NCBI GenBank assembly: GCA_016200895.1 | Contig: JACQDX010000145.1 | Coordinates: forward strand, 91,489-155,488 | DNA from: Burkholderiales bacterium | GTDB taxonomy: Bacteria; Pseudomonadota; Gammaproteobacteria; Burkholderiales; Burkholderiaceae_D | DNA length: 64,000 bases | Direction of reading: 5' to 3' | In this document: positions 1 to 8,031 of the stretch, piece after piece | How the letters are laid out: every line of letters begins with the position of its first letter | Position numbering within the stretch: the stretch's first letter is position 1 | The notes under the pieces: model-generated | The model's database searches: none | Told to the model about the DNA's origin: nothing | Seen by the model: only the letters and a program-made list of their open reading frames with translations | Position numbers and translations under genes: made by a program

Positions 1-17
1 AGTATCTTTTCAGATAC
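1..17. repeat. Small hairpin at window edge
   Basis: A 6-bp perfect inverted repeat, AGTATC and GATACT around a TTTTCA loop, lies at the first bases and is followed by TT. It could be the end of a terminator of the gene to the left, but the window begins inside it, so the call is weak. Confidence 0.25.
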
Positions 18-83
18 TTTGCGCCCTGATTGATGTTTAGAGCCTAATCTGTCGCACATCGTATTTTAAAGAAACGCTAAAGT

Positions 84-1613
84 ATGCAGCCAGCAGTCGA
101 ATTTCAACAGATCTCCAAACGCTTTGGCGCGGTACAGGCCAACCGTGATGTGAGCTTTTCCATTGCGCCGGGTTCCATCCACGGCGTGATCGGTGAAAAC
201 GGCGCAGGCAAGTCCACGCTGATGAGCATACTGTATGGCTATTACCGCGCCGACAGTGGCAAGCTGCTTATCAATGGCGCAGAACAGCATATACGCAATA
301 GCCAGGAAGCGATCAACCTGGGCATAGGCATGGTGCATCAGCATTTCATGCTGGTCGAGAACATGACGGTACTCGACAATGTCATGCTCGGCACGGAAGG
401 TGGTTTTCGCCTGAAGCCCAAGCGTCATGAAGTCGAAGCCAAGTTGCGCGAAATTTGCAAACGCTATTCCCTCGATGTAGACCCGCTGGCGACGATACAG
501 GACTTGTCCGTAGGCGTGCAGCAAAGGGTGGAAATCCTCAAGCAGATTTACCGCAGCGCCAATATCCTGATCCTGGATGAACCAACCGCCGTCTTGACGG
601 TGCAAGAAGCCGCCTCTCTGTTTGAAGTGCTGCGCCTGTTCAAGGAACAGGGCAAGACCATTATCCTGATCACCCACAAGCTGCAAGAGATTCTGGAAAT
701 CACTGACCAGGTCACGGTCATGCGTGCAGGTACTGTCATAGGTTCTGTCGCCACGGCAGATACCACGACCACCCAGTTGGCTGAAATGATGGTTGGTCGC
801 CCCATCGTCACCCATTTGCCACGTGCTGCCTATGCGCCGGGCGAGATGGTGCTGGAAGTCAAGGACCTGAACCTGGTGAATACGCAAAAAGTCAGCCTGT
901 TGAAGAATGTCAGTTTCAATATCCGCGCTGGCGAAATCGTCGCGATTGCCGGTGTCTCTGGCAATGGCCAGAGTGAATTGCTGGAAATCTTAAGCGGCAT
1001 GCGCCTGCCCACCAGTGGCAAGCTGCAAATGCAGGGCAAGGACTTACCCTTTGCTGGTCGCAAGGATGCCGATGGCTTGCCAGCGACCTTCCGCGATCTG
1101 GGCATAGCCCATGTTCCGGAAGACCGCTTGCGTGATGCCGTCATCAAAAATTTCTCGGTGATGATGAACAGTTTTCTGGGTTACCAGAAAAAACTGGGCA
1201 AGTCTTTTGGTTTGCTCGACTACAAAAGCATTTTGAAAAATTGTACAGACTTGCTGGCCAGGTTTGATGTACGCCCGGCCGACCCGCATTTGCGTATTGC
1301 CCTGCTGTCTGGCGGTAACCAGCAAAAAGTGGTGATGGCGCGCGAGATTGCCGCCAACCCAAAACTGATGCTGGTGGGCCAGCCTACCCGTGGGGTTGAT
1401 ATAGGTACGATAGAAAGCCTGCATACCCGCCTGCTGGCGATGCGTGATGCCGGCATTGCCATTTTGCTGGTATCGGTAGAGCTGGAAGAAGTACGTGCCC
1501 TGGCTGACCGCATCCTGGTCATCTCTGGCGGTGCCATTACGGGTGAATTGAAGGCAGAAGAATTTGATGCGACCGAGATAGGTTGCCTCATGGGTGGCAT
1601 ACACACTCATTGA
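84..1613 (+). CDS. Nucleoside-type ABC transporter ATP-binding protein (duplicated ATPase)
   Basis: A 509-residue cytoplasmic ATPase with two ABC domains in tandem, as in sugar and nucleoside importers of the RbsA/YufO (NupO) type. The first half has a canonical Walker A (GENGAGKST, about residue 38) and the signature LSVGVQQR. The second half has the family's modified P-loop (GVSGNGQSE) and a strong signature LSGGNQQKV. It energises import by the two permeases that follow at 1690 and 2769. The usual substrate-binding lipoprotein (BMP family) is not in the window and may lie to the left. The start codon has only a weak ribosome-binding site. Substrate is inferred from the nucleoside hydrolase downstream; other BMP-linked substrates are possible. 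Confidence 0.88.
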   Translation: MQPAVEFQQISKRFGAVQANRDVSFSIAPGSIHGVIGENGAGKSTLMSILYGYYRADSGKLLINGAEQHIRNSQEAINLGIGMVHQHFMLVENMTVLDNVMLGTEGGFRLKPKRHEVEAKLREICKRYSLDVDPLATIQDLSVGVQQRVEILKQIYRSANILILDEPTAVLTVQEAASLFEVLRLFKEQGKTIILITHKLQEILEITDQVTVMRAGTVIGSVATADTTTTQLAEMMVGRPIVTHLPRAAYAPGEMVLEVKDLNLVNTQKVSLLKNVSFNIRAGEIVAIAGVSGNGQSELLEILSGMRLPTSGKLQMQGKDLPFAGRKDADGLPATFRDLGIAHVPEDRLRDAVIKNFSVMMNSFLGYQKKLGKSFGLLDYKSILKNCTDLLARFDVRPADPHLRIALLSGGNQQKVVMAREIAANPKLMLVGQPTRGVDIGTIESLHTRLLAMRDAGIAILLVSVELEEVRALADRILVISGGAITGELKAEEFDATEIGCLMGGIHTH

Positions 1614-1689
1614 AATGTAACACCGCCCGAATGAGCCGTAATTAGAATAGTGCAAGAACAAGCGAACACAGACAAGCGACCAAACCAAG

Positions 1690-2772
1690 ATGAATCAAGC
1701 CGACCTCCCACGCTGGGCCACCGCATTTGCCCTGCCGCTGTTAAACCTGTTCTCCGCCTTACTGGTCGCGGCGGGTGTAATTTATCTGCTGGGCGAAAGC
1801 CCGATAGAATCCCTGGGCATACTCATCAACGCCGCAGTGCTGAACCCTGAAGGCCTGGGTTACACCCTGTTTTATGCAGCCACCTTTATCTTTACTGGCT
1901 TATCAGTGTCGGTAGCTATGCAGGCCGGTTTGTTCAATATTGGTAGCGAAGGACAGATGTATGTAGGCGGCCTGGGCCTGACCCTGGTCTTGCTGTGGCT
2001 GGATTCGTCCCTGCCAGGCTGGTTGCTGATACCTTTGGCGATGCTGGGTGCTGCTGTATTTGGTGCGGCCTGGGCGTTCTTGCCGGGTTACCTGCAAGCC
2101 AAACGCGGCAGCCATGTGGTGGTGACGACCATCATGTTCAACTTCATCGCTGCCAGTTTGATGAATTACGTGATCGTCAGTTTCCTCATTCCTGCGGGCC
2201 AGCAAAACACTGCCAGCCGCGTGTTTGCCGATGCATCCTGGTTGCCCAAGCTGAATGCTATCTTGCCGGTACTGGGTGAAACTCCTTTGAATATCAGCTT
2301 CGTGCTGGCACTGGTGGCACTGGTGATTTATGGCGTCGTCGTCTGGCGCACCACCTGGGGTTACCAGTTGCGTGCCACAGGCTTGAATCAGCATGCGGCG
2401 CATTATGCGGGTATCTCCATCAGCAAAACCATTATCGTGACGATGATGATATCCGGCGCGCTGGCTGGCCTGGCTGCTGTCAATTCTGTCATGGGTTCTA
2501 CCCACTACCTGAACCTTAACTTCCCTGCCGGGGCCGGTTTTATCGGTATCGCGATTGCCCTGATGGGGCGCCAGCATCCGGTGGGTATTTTGCTGTCATC
2601 CATCCTGTTTGGTGCCCTGATACAGGGTGGCTTTGATCTGTCGCTGGAAAAAGCCAATATCCCACCAGAGACCTTTATCTTTATCCAGGGTTTGATCATC
2701 CTGTTCTGCGGTGCCATGGAAAACCTGTATGCCCCTGCCCTGTCTGCCCTGCTCAAGCGTAAGGAAAAATGA
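1690..2772 (+). CDS. ABC transporter permease, nucleoside/sugar type (first)
   Basis: A 360-residue polytopic inner-membrane protein of the branched-chain/ribose-type permease family (BPD_transp_2). It has an N-terminal hydrophobic helix after a short cytoplasmic start and about eight to ten predicted membrane segments, with the family loop region GSEGQMYVGGLG near residue 80. It forms the membrane channel with the product of 2769. The stop codon overlaps the next start (ATGA at 2769-2772), which implies translational coupling and a heterodimeric pore. The 76-nt gap from the ATPase gene has no terminator, so the three genes look like one operon. Confidence 0.87.
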   Translation: MNQADLPRWATAFALPLLNLFSALLVAAGVIYLLGESPIESLGILINAAVLNPEGLGYTLFYAATFIFTGLSVSVAMQAGLFNIGSEGQMYVGGLGLTLVLLWLDSSLPGWLLIPLAMLGAAVFGAAWAFLPGYLQAKRGSHVVVTTIMFNFIAASLMNYVIVSFLIPAGQQNTASRVFADASWLPKLNAILPVLGETPLNISFVLALVALVIYGVVVWRTTWGYQLRATGLNQHAAHYAGISISKTIIVTMMISGALAGLAAVNSVMGSTHYLNLNFPAGAGFIGIAIALMGRQHPVGILLSSILFGALIQGGFDLSLEKANIPPETFIFIQGLIILFCGAMENLYAPALSALLKRKEK

Positions 2773-3740
2773 TGTTTGATGATTTTCAATTTTCCAGCAT
2801 CCTGGTATCGACCATACGCAATGCGCCGGTATTGATGTTTGCTGCCATGGCTGGCCTGTTTGCTGAACGCAGTGGCGTGGTTGACCTGGCACTGGAAGGC
2901 AAGATGCTGGCTGCCGCCTTTGTCTCTGCCGCCGTGGCTTTTGTGACCAAGAACCCCTGGCTGGGCATCATGGCGGGCGTCGGTATTTCTGTCGTCATCG
3001 CCCTGCTGCAAGGCTTTGTCAGCATCACGCAAAAAGGTAACCAGCTGGTCGCCGGTATTGCCCTCAATATCGCCCTCAGCGGTTTGACCTTTGTGATCGC
3101 GCAATATTTCTTCCAGCAAGGTGGCCGTACACCTGATCTGGGTGAGGCACGTCTGTTTGATATTGTGCTGCCAGGTTCAGCCGCTGTCGCTGGCATCCCT
3201 TTCATAGGCTGGTTTTATACCAAGCTCATCGGTGGTCATAGTGCCTTGGTCTACCTGGCATTTGCCCTGATCCCTGTTGTGCACTGGGTCTTGTACCACA
3301 CCCGCTTTGGCCTGCGCCTGCGCGCCGTCGGTGAAAACCCGCATGCGGCAGATGCCGCTGGTATCAATGTAGAACGCACCCGCTTCATGGCCATGCTGTG
3401 CGCTGGCGTGCTGTGCTCATTCTCTGGCGCGTATTTGTCCATCGTGCAAAGCGGCTTCTTCTTGCGCGATATGTCGGCTGGTAATGGTTACCTGGCTTTG
3501 ACGGCACTGGTATTCGGTAACTGGCGGCCTTTGCATACGGCACTTGGTTGCCTGATGTTCGGTTTCTTCGCCGCCTTGCAAGTCCAGATAGAAGGCGTGA
3601 CCTTCCCTGGCATAGGCAAGGTACCGGGCTCCCTGATACAAATGATTCCTTACGTCGTGACCGTGATCGTATTGGCAGGCTTGATGGCAAAGTCCGTCGC
3701 CCCGAAAGCGATAGGCCAGCCGTTTGTGAAGTCCAGATAA
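2769..3740 (+). CDS. ABC transporter permease, nucleoside/sugar type (second)
   Basis: A 323-residue polytopic membrane protein of the same permease family, paired with the preceding gene through a 4-bp overlap. The segment ERSGVVDLALEGKMLAAAF near residue 35 is the conserved loop of the YufQ/NupQ type, and RAVGENPHAADAAGINVER near residue 190 resembles the cytoplasmic coupling loop that contacts the ATPase. It closes the transport operon; a long palindromic repeat follows it, and the next gene starts 336 bp downstream. Confidence 0.87.
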   Translation: MMFDDFQFSSILVSTIRNAPVLMFAAMAGLFAERSGVVDLALEGKMLAAAFVSAAVAFVTKNPWLGIMAGVGISVVIALLQGFVSITQKGNQLVAGIALNIALSGLTFVIAQYFFQQGGRTPDLGEARLFDIVLPGSAAVAGIPFIGWFYTKLIGGHSALVYLAFALIPVVHWVLYHTRFGLRLRAVGENPHAADAAGINVERTRFMAMLCAGVLCSFSGAYLSIVQSGFFLRDMSAGNGYLALTALVFGNWRPLHTALGCLMFGFFAALQVQIEGVTFPGIGKVPGSLIQMIPYVVTVIVLAGLMAKSVAPKAIGQPFVKSR

Positions 3741-3759
3741 TTTAATAAAAAGACCTCTC

Positions 3760-3950
3760 AACACAGAGGCACGGAGAAAAGAGTCGAGGAGGTTGGCAGG
3801 TTTGTAGGTTGGGCTACGCTTCATCAGCCCAACACTTAGCCTACAATCGACGAATACGTTATTGAAACGCCGAGTGTTGGGCTGGTAAACCGTAGCCCAA
3901 CCTACGCTATTACAACCTATCCGGCTTTTCTCTGTGCCCCTCTGTGTCTT
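3760..3950. repeat. Nested palindromic intergenic repeat
   Basis: The gap between the permease and nucleoside hydrolase genes holds two nested inverted repeats. Outer arms (about 3760-3781 and 3925-3948) carry ACACAGAGGCACGGAGAAAAG and its near-complement. Inner arms (about 3804-3838 and 3872-3906) carry GTAGGTTGGGCTACG and its complement. Both resemble dispersed palindromes that are common between genes of many proteobacteria. The whole could fold into a long cruciform or transcript hairpin and may limit read-through from the transporter operon. No transposase is present. Confidence 0.7.
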
Positions 3951-4076
3951 TGTGGTGAGATTTCCAGTCTTAAAAAACAATATTTCGACCTCCTTGAACC
4001 GGGTCAACTGCAACAATTCACATCGCGACTGGGTTCTGCCCAATGGCCAGCCGGTGTAATTTTGGAGAGCATCCAC

Positions 4077-5075
4077 ATGTCAACAACAGCAAAACATAAA
4101 GTCATATTTGATACTGATCCAGGCGTCGATGATGCAATGGCCTTGTACTTTGCGCTTGCGCATCCTGATATCGAGATGGTCGGCATTACCACGACCTTCG
4201 GTAACGTCTATGTTGAACAGGCGACCATTAATGCGCTGTATCTGACGCGCATTGCTGGCCGCAATATCCCTGTCGCTCAGGGTGTACCCGTGCCTTTTGC
4301 CAAGGCTGCCGGTACGCCGCCTGACTTTATCCACGGTGCTGATGGTTTGGGTAACCTGAACAGCCGTATTGAAGTCGGTGGCAAGGCAGAAGTAGAAAGC
4401 GCGGCCGAATTCATCGTCAAGATGGCACGCCAGCATCCGGGTGAAATCACCCTGGTTGCAGTTGGCCCACTGGGTAACCTGGGTCTGGCCCTGAAGATGG
4501 AACCACAACTGCCAAAACTGCTGAAGCAAGTTGTGCTGATGGCAGGTACGGTCGATGAACCAGGCAATGTATCGCCAGTGGCAGAAGCCAATGTCTGGAA
4601 TGACCCTGACGCAGCTGATCTGGTCTTTACTGCAGGCTGGGACCTGACCATGGTAGGTCTCGACGTCACGCACCGCGTGGTCCTGCCTTCGACTTTCTTT
4701 GCACGCCTGGCAGAGCAGCATAAACACGTGGCGATGGATACCCTGTCACACGCAGTCAACTTCTACGCTAACTTCTACCAAAGCATACGCCCTGACCTGG
4801 GCCACGCCTGCTATGGTCATGATGTACTGGCATTTGTCTGGCTGGTGGCACCGCAGATTTTCGAGACCAGCTCTGGCCGTGTACGCGTCGCCAAAGAAGG
4901 CATAGGCAATGGCCAGACCATGATGGCAAAACTGCCTATTCCGTATCCACAGGCAGGTTGGGAAGCCAGCAAACCAGAAACCCGCGTTTGCATGAAGGTC
5001 GATGCAGAAGCATGTAAACAATTGATCGATGCAACCCTGGCGTCAAACTGGTTGCAGGCACCTCTGGCTCAATAA
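4077..5075 (+). CDS. Nucleoside hydrolase (IunH family)
   Basis: A 332-residue cytoplasmic hydrolase that cleaves the N-glycosidic bond of nucleosides to give base and ribose. The N-terminal metal-site signature DTDPGVDDAM is intact (D12, D14, D18, D19), and a late Asp in CYGHDVLAF completes the calcium site expected for the family. The ATG at 4077 was chosen because GGAG lies 9 nt upstream; an upstream TTG is less likely. The gene is followed after 12 nt by an oxygenase gene and preceded by a nucleoside-type ABC importer, so it probably processes the imported substrate. Whether it prefers purines or pyrimidines cannot be read from the sequence. Confidence 0.92.
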   Translation: MSTTAKHKVIFDTDPGVDDAMALYFALAHPDIEMVGITTTFGNVYVEQATINALYLTRIAGRNIPVAQGVPVPFAKAAGTPPDFIHGADGLGNLNSRIEVGGKAEVESAAEFIVKMARQHPGEITLVAVGPLGNLGLALKMEPQLPKLLKQVVLMAGTVDEPGNVSPVAEANVWNDPDAADLVFTAGWDLTMVGLDVTHRVVLPSTFFARLAEQHKHVAMDTLSHAVNFYANFYQSIRPDLGHACYGHDVLAFVWLVAPQIFETSSGRVRVAKEGIGNGQTMMAKLPIPYPQAGWEASKPETRVCMKVDAEACKQLIDATLASNWLQAPLAQ

Positions 5076-5087
5076 AAGGAGACCATT

Positions 5088-5930
5088 ATGTTTATCGAAC
5101 CAGTAGATTATCGCGCACCAGATGCCGCGAAAAAATTCACTGAAAGCCTGCACCGCACCGGCTTTGGTGTCTTGACCAATCACCCTTTGTCGCAAAGCAC
5201 ACTGGAAACCATCTACAAGGAATGGTATGAGTTTTTCCAGACCGATGCGAAGAACAAGTATGACTTTGATCCTGAGAAAATGGATGGCTATTTTTCGCCA
5301 AAAATTTCCGAGACAGCCAAGGGTCAGACCAAGCGTGACCTGAAAGAGTTTTATCATATCTACCCTACAGGCCGTTATCCGTCTGAAGTATCAGATGCAG
5401 CGCGCAAGTATTATGACGACGGTGCCAAGCTGGCCGCAGAGTTGTTGCAATGGGTAGAAGACTACTCGCCAGCCGAAGTCAAGGCCAGGTATTCCATGCC
5501 CCTGTCAGATATGATCACTGACAGTGACCTGACACTGCTGCGCGTTCTGCATTATCCACCGCTGCGTGGCGATGAAGAACCCGATGCAGTGCGCGCCGCT
5601 GCCCATGGTGACATCAACCTGCTGACCTTGCTGCCTGCGGCAACCCAAGCCGGTTTGCAAGTGCTGGGCAAAGACGAGGCATGGCATGACGTGCCTTGTG
5701 ACTTTGGCATGCTGATCGTGAATATCGGCGACATGCTGGATGAGGCCTCGGCAGGTTACTATCCATCGACTATCCACCGCGTGCTGAATCCCACCGGTGA
5801 AGAAGCGAAAAAATCACGCATCTCGCTGCCACTATTCCTGCATCCGCGTGCAGATGTGGTGCTGTCCGACCGTCATACTTCGGGCAGTTATCTGCAAGAA
5901 CGTTTGCGTGAACTGGGTGTGAAGAAGTAA
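5088..5930 (+). CDS. Isopenicillin-N-synthase-family 2-oxoglutarate/Fe(II) oxygenase
   Basis: A 280-residue non-haem iron oxygenase. It has the N-terminal DIOX_N-like region and a jelly-roll core. The iron triad is visible as H173 and D175 (AAHGD) and H230 (STIHRV), and the cosubstrate-binding R-x-S motif is R244-I-S246. A strong ribosome-binding site (AAGGAG) lies 8 nt before the ATG. It sits 12 nt behind the nucleoside hydrolase, so they are almost certainly co-transcribed, and a strong terminator follows. The family includes synthases and hydroxylases; here the context suggests oxidation of a nucleobase or of a molecule from the same catabolic route, which is inference only. Confidence 0.85.
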   Translation: MFIEPVDYRAPDAAKKFTESLHRTGFGVLTNHPLSQSTLETIYKEWYEFFQTDAKNKYDFDPEKMDGYFSPKISETAKGQTKRDLKEFYHIYPTGRYPSEVSDAARKYYDDGAKLAAELLQWVEDYSPAEVKARYSMPLSDMITDSDLTLLRVLHYPPLRGDEEPDAVRAAAHGDINLLTLLPAATQAGLQVLGKDEAWHDVPCDFGMLIVNIGDMLDEASAGYYPSTIHRVLNPTGEEAKKSRISLPLFLHPRADVVLSDRHTSGSYLQERLRELGVKK

Positions 5931-5956
5931 GTTTTTTGCAGTTCAGTTTGGCAAGT

Positions 5957-5993
5957 AAAAAGCCCGTGACAGGAAACTGTTGCGGGCTTTTTT
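5957..5993 (+). terminator. Rho-independent terminator after the oxygenase gene
   Basis: GCCCGTGACAG and CTGTTGCGGGC pair around a GAAA loop (with one imperfect position) and are followed by TTTTTT. A run of A on the 5' side makes it partly bidirectional. It ends the nucleoside hydrolase/oxygenase transcript. Confidence 0.88.
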
Positions 5994-6210
5994 GTCAGGT
6001 GTACCAACCATGTCCCTTGATGCTCTTCGACGCGCCGCACAATGCACGGCAGCATTCATCGCCAGCAACCAGCTCCTCAACCGTCATGCCAGACTCGATC
6101 TGACATTCAGCGTTGTTCAGCCGTAGCACTTGTTTCACCACTCAGCATCGCTTTCACCAAGCTCTCATGCAAAAGCTGATAATAGAAAACTTAGGTAGCA
6201 GGTTCATTTG
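5994..6210. other. Intergenic stretch without a supported gene
   Basis: On the minus strand short open stretches are seen, including a 30-codon ORF beginning MTVEELVAGDECC and ending at the terminator, and a preceding in-frame piece ending SGETSATAEQR. They are separated by stop codons and frame changes and may be relics of a former gene. I do not recognise it. Confidence 0.3.
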
Positions 6211-6681
6211 CTAAAAGTTTGCTCCTCCACGCAATGCCAACAATGCCGAGGCAAGCGCTACCAGGCCGATTATTGTGCGTAACCAATGCCACGCGGCCCA
6301 ACGCGCCAGCTCTGCGGGAAGCGCTTCGTGCGTGATGCTGGCTTCAGCAAAGCTGGCGTTGGCTCGCCGAAAATACAGGCCGTAGGTGGAAAGGATGAGC
6401 AATGCGAGAACGGCTGCGACAACCGACGCCGAACTGAGTGGACGGTTGGTGGCGACAGATGTAATTGCAGCGACAACCGCAAAAATCGTTGCGCCCATAG
6501 TAAGCGGCGCAAAAAACGTGTAAAGACGGTGAGCATGCGCCGCATGCAATGTGAAAAATTCTTGTGGTTGCAATGATCGCCACATAGGAACAAGCACCAT
6601 CGCCTCTGTTAACAGCGCGCCAATGAACAGGGCAAGGCCCGCAGCAGCAAAAAAAGGCATCACCTCGGCGAACAGATTCAT
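6211..6681 (-). CDS. DUF1772-like four-helix membrane protein
   Basis: A 156-residue integral membrane protein with four hydrophobic segments (about 8-30, 55-80, 83-105 and 130-150). The layout, with a polar loop after the first helix containing QPQEFFTLHAAHAHRL, resembles the DUF1772 (anthrone-oxygenase-like) family. No catalytic residues can be assigned. It stands alone between the terminator at 5957 and a region of transposon debris, so it may be accessory. The family match is moderately sure; the function is unknown. Confidence 0.65.
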   Translation of the reverse strand: MNLFAEVMPFFAAAGLALFIGALLTEAMVLVPMWRSLQPQEFFTLHAAHAHRLYTFFAPLTMGATIFAVVAAITSVATNRPLSSASVVAAVLALLILSTYGLYFRRANASFAEASITHEALPAELARWAAWHWLRTIIGLVALASALLALRGGANF

Positions 6682-6721
6682 AGACTCTCCGTTAATGTTA
6701 TAGGACGGCCAACTTCAATGC

Positions 6722-6761
6722 ATATCGCAAAATGCCAGTTTAACATGGGGGTTTGCGATAT
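6722..6761. repeat. Perfect 10-bp inverted repeat
   Basis: ATATCGCAAA (6722-6731) and TTTGCGATAT (6752-6761) flank a 20-bp spacer just upstream of the transposase remnant and of the DUF1772-like gene. It could be an operator of the minus-strand gene or part of a transposon end; neither can be settled here. Confidence 0.4.
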
Positions 6762-6764
6762 AAC

Positions 6765-7052
6765 ATGACACGCCTGCTGGACCATATCCGCAAGTAACTT
6801 CAACAAATTTGCACGGTGCGCCTGTTTCGGGCGGACACCGTTGAGGAAAATGTGCGCGAGCATCAATTGAAAATCATCAAGTACCTGCACCTGATTGCCA
6901 AGCTGATGATTTTCCACAATGCCATACGATGATGCAGGCGCTCAAGGAACTGGAAGCGGAGGTGGGTAAAACTGACGCCGGAATTGGCTACCGCGTTCAG
7001 CCCATCCGGGACTCATCAAGCCCATCGTTTCGGTATGCGTGCGCTGCAGTAG
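6765..7052 (+). pseudogene. Remnant of a Tn3-family transposase C-terminus
   Basis: Conceptual translation gives TRLLDHIRK, an in-frame stop, then LQQICTVRLFRADTVEEN and IIKYLHLIAKLMIFHN. After another stop and a frame change the last part reads AFSPSGTHQAHRFGMRALQ before a final stop. This order, a hydrophobic Leu-rich helix with FHN followed by a SP..T.H..RFG element, resembles the C-terminal end of Tn3-family transposases as I recall them. At least two stops and one frameshift show it is dead. No matching terminal repeats were identified. A profile search would decide; confidence is moderate. Confidence 0.45.
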
Positions 7053-7263
7053 CGGAATTTACGGCCAATTGACAATGGCGTGACGTTCCAGATATGGCAG
7101 AATCTTGGATGTTACTCATTCACTAAGGCATCCTTAAGGAAGCCCTAATATGTGCACCGCATCTCACTCCTTCGAGTGCAGGCTTTAATAAGATGGTGCG
7201 TACCGCTTGTAAAACACATCAGTAGCTAAGATGGTGCGCACAGCGCACCTGCCAAGGCTTAGT
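7053..7263. other. Intergenic, possible remnant DNA with short repeats
   Basis: AAGATGGTGCG occurs twice (about 7191 and 7229), and GGTGCGC/GCGCACC forms a 7-bp hairpin at 7232-7248 just downstream of the minus-strand gene that ends at 7264. The hairpin has no U-tract on the minus strand. Nothing else was recognised. Confidence 0.3.
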
Positions 7264-7908
7264 TCAAGCTGCTTTCTGCGTTGCTGGTTTTGCCAGAGTC
7301 ACTGTATCACCGGAAGGTATGCCTTCGGATTTCCAACGTGCAAATTCTGTACGTATGGTTTCCAGGGTTTGCTTGCTGATATCAGGCAGGCTGCCGCCCA
7401 GAATTTCTGCGGCTTCTTTAAAACCTTTTTCTACTGCAGCAGTAATTTTATCCAGCTTGGCGGGGTCATCGCCGATCGCTGCCTTGGCAAAGCTGAGTAT
7501 GCGTTCGGCAGTCTTTTGCACGCTGAATTCACCACCGTCTGCAATCGCTGCCTGAGCTGCCTTAATGGCTTCCGGGCTGGCCGATATTTTTTGCTGACCA
7601 CTGACGACCTTGGATAATTCCAGCCCCTGTTGTTCTATCAAAGGCTTGATGAGGTCGACGATATCTTGTGCCTTGCGGTTGGATTCTTCCAGCAGGGCTT
7701 GCAGATCAGGTGCCGCCGTTTTGTTCAGGCGCGGGTCGGTGTAGACGACGGTGTCGCTCTTGCTGCCTTCCAGACTGACGTTGGCACTGTCAGTGCTGTT
7801 TGTATTACTGCTGTCTTCCGCCGCATTGTCACCCACTTTTGGTGGCTTGGTTTGCGCAGTCTGATAAGTGCGGACGTACAGATCTTGCCTGGATATGCCG
7901 ATACTCAT
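7264..7908 (-). CDS. Helical protein of unknown function (DUF5610-like)
   Basis: A 214-residue soluble protein without signal peptide or membrane segment. Residues 1-60 are polar and low in complexity (many Asn, Ser, Thr, Asp); residues 60-200 are predicted helical. The C-terminal part, with AERILSFAKAAIGDDPAKLD and then PDISKQTLETIRTEFARW, resembles the DUF5610 group of proteins, whose role is unknown. A good ribosome-binding site (TGGAGC) precedes the ATG. It is a single gene between transposon debris and the diguanylate cyclase, on the same strand as the latter but separated by 123 bp. Confidence 0.7.
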   Translation of the reverse strand: MSIGISRQDLYVRTYQTAQTKPPKVGDNAAEDSSNTNSTDSANVSLEGSKSDTVVYTDPRLNKTAAPDLQALLEESNRKAQDIVDLIKPLIEQQGLELSKVVSGQQKISASPEAIKAAQAAIADGGEFSVQKTAERILSFAKAAIGDDPAKLDKITAAVEKGFKEAAEILGGSLPDISKQTLETIRTEFARWKSEGIPSGDTVTLAKPATQKAA

Positions 7909-8031
7909 AGTATTGCTCCATAGTAAATAGTGGGGACTTTTGATCCTGTACTTTAGTTATGGTGTATGAAGAGAGAAATTGCAATGGCAAAAATAGATCA
8001 TTATTGCCTTGCAGCAAACCAAATGAATCGC

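Noticed and set aside
66..887. Long minus-strand ORF opposite the ABC ATPase gene
   Set aside because: The plus-strand frame has complete ATPase motifs; the antisense reading has no domain, no ribosome-binding site and the composition of a shadow.
1044..1688. 214-codon minus-strand ORF opposite the second ATPase domain
   Set aside because: It is an antisense shadow of a conserved coding region.
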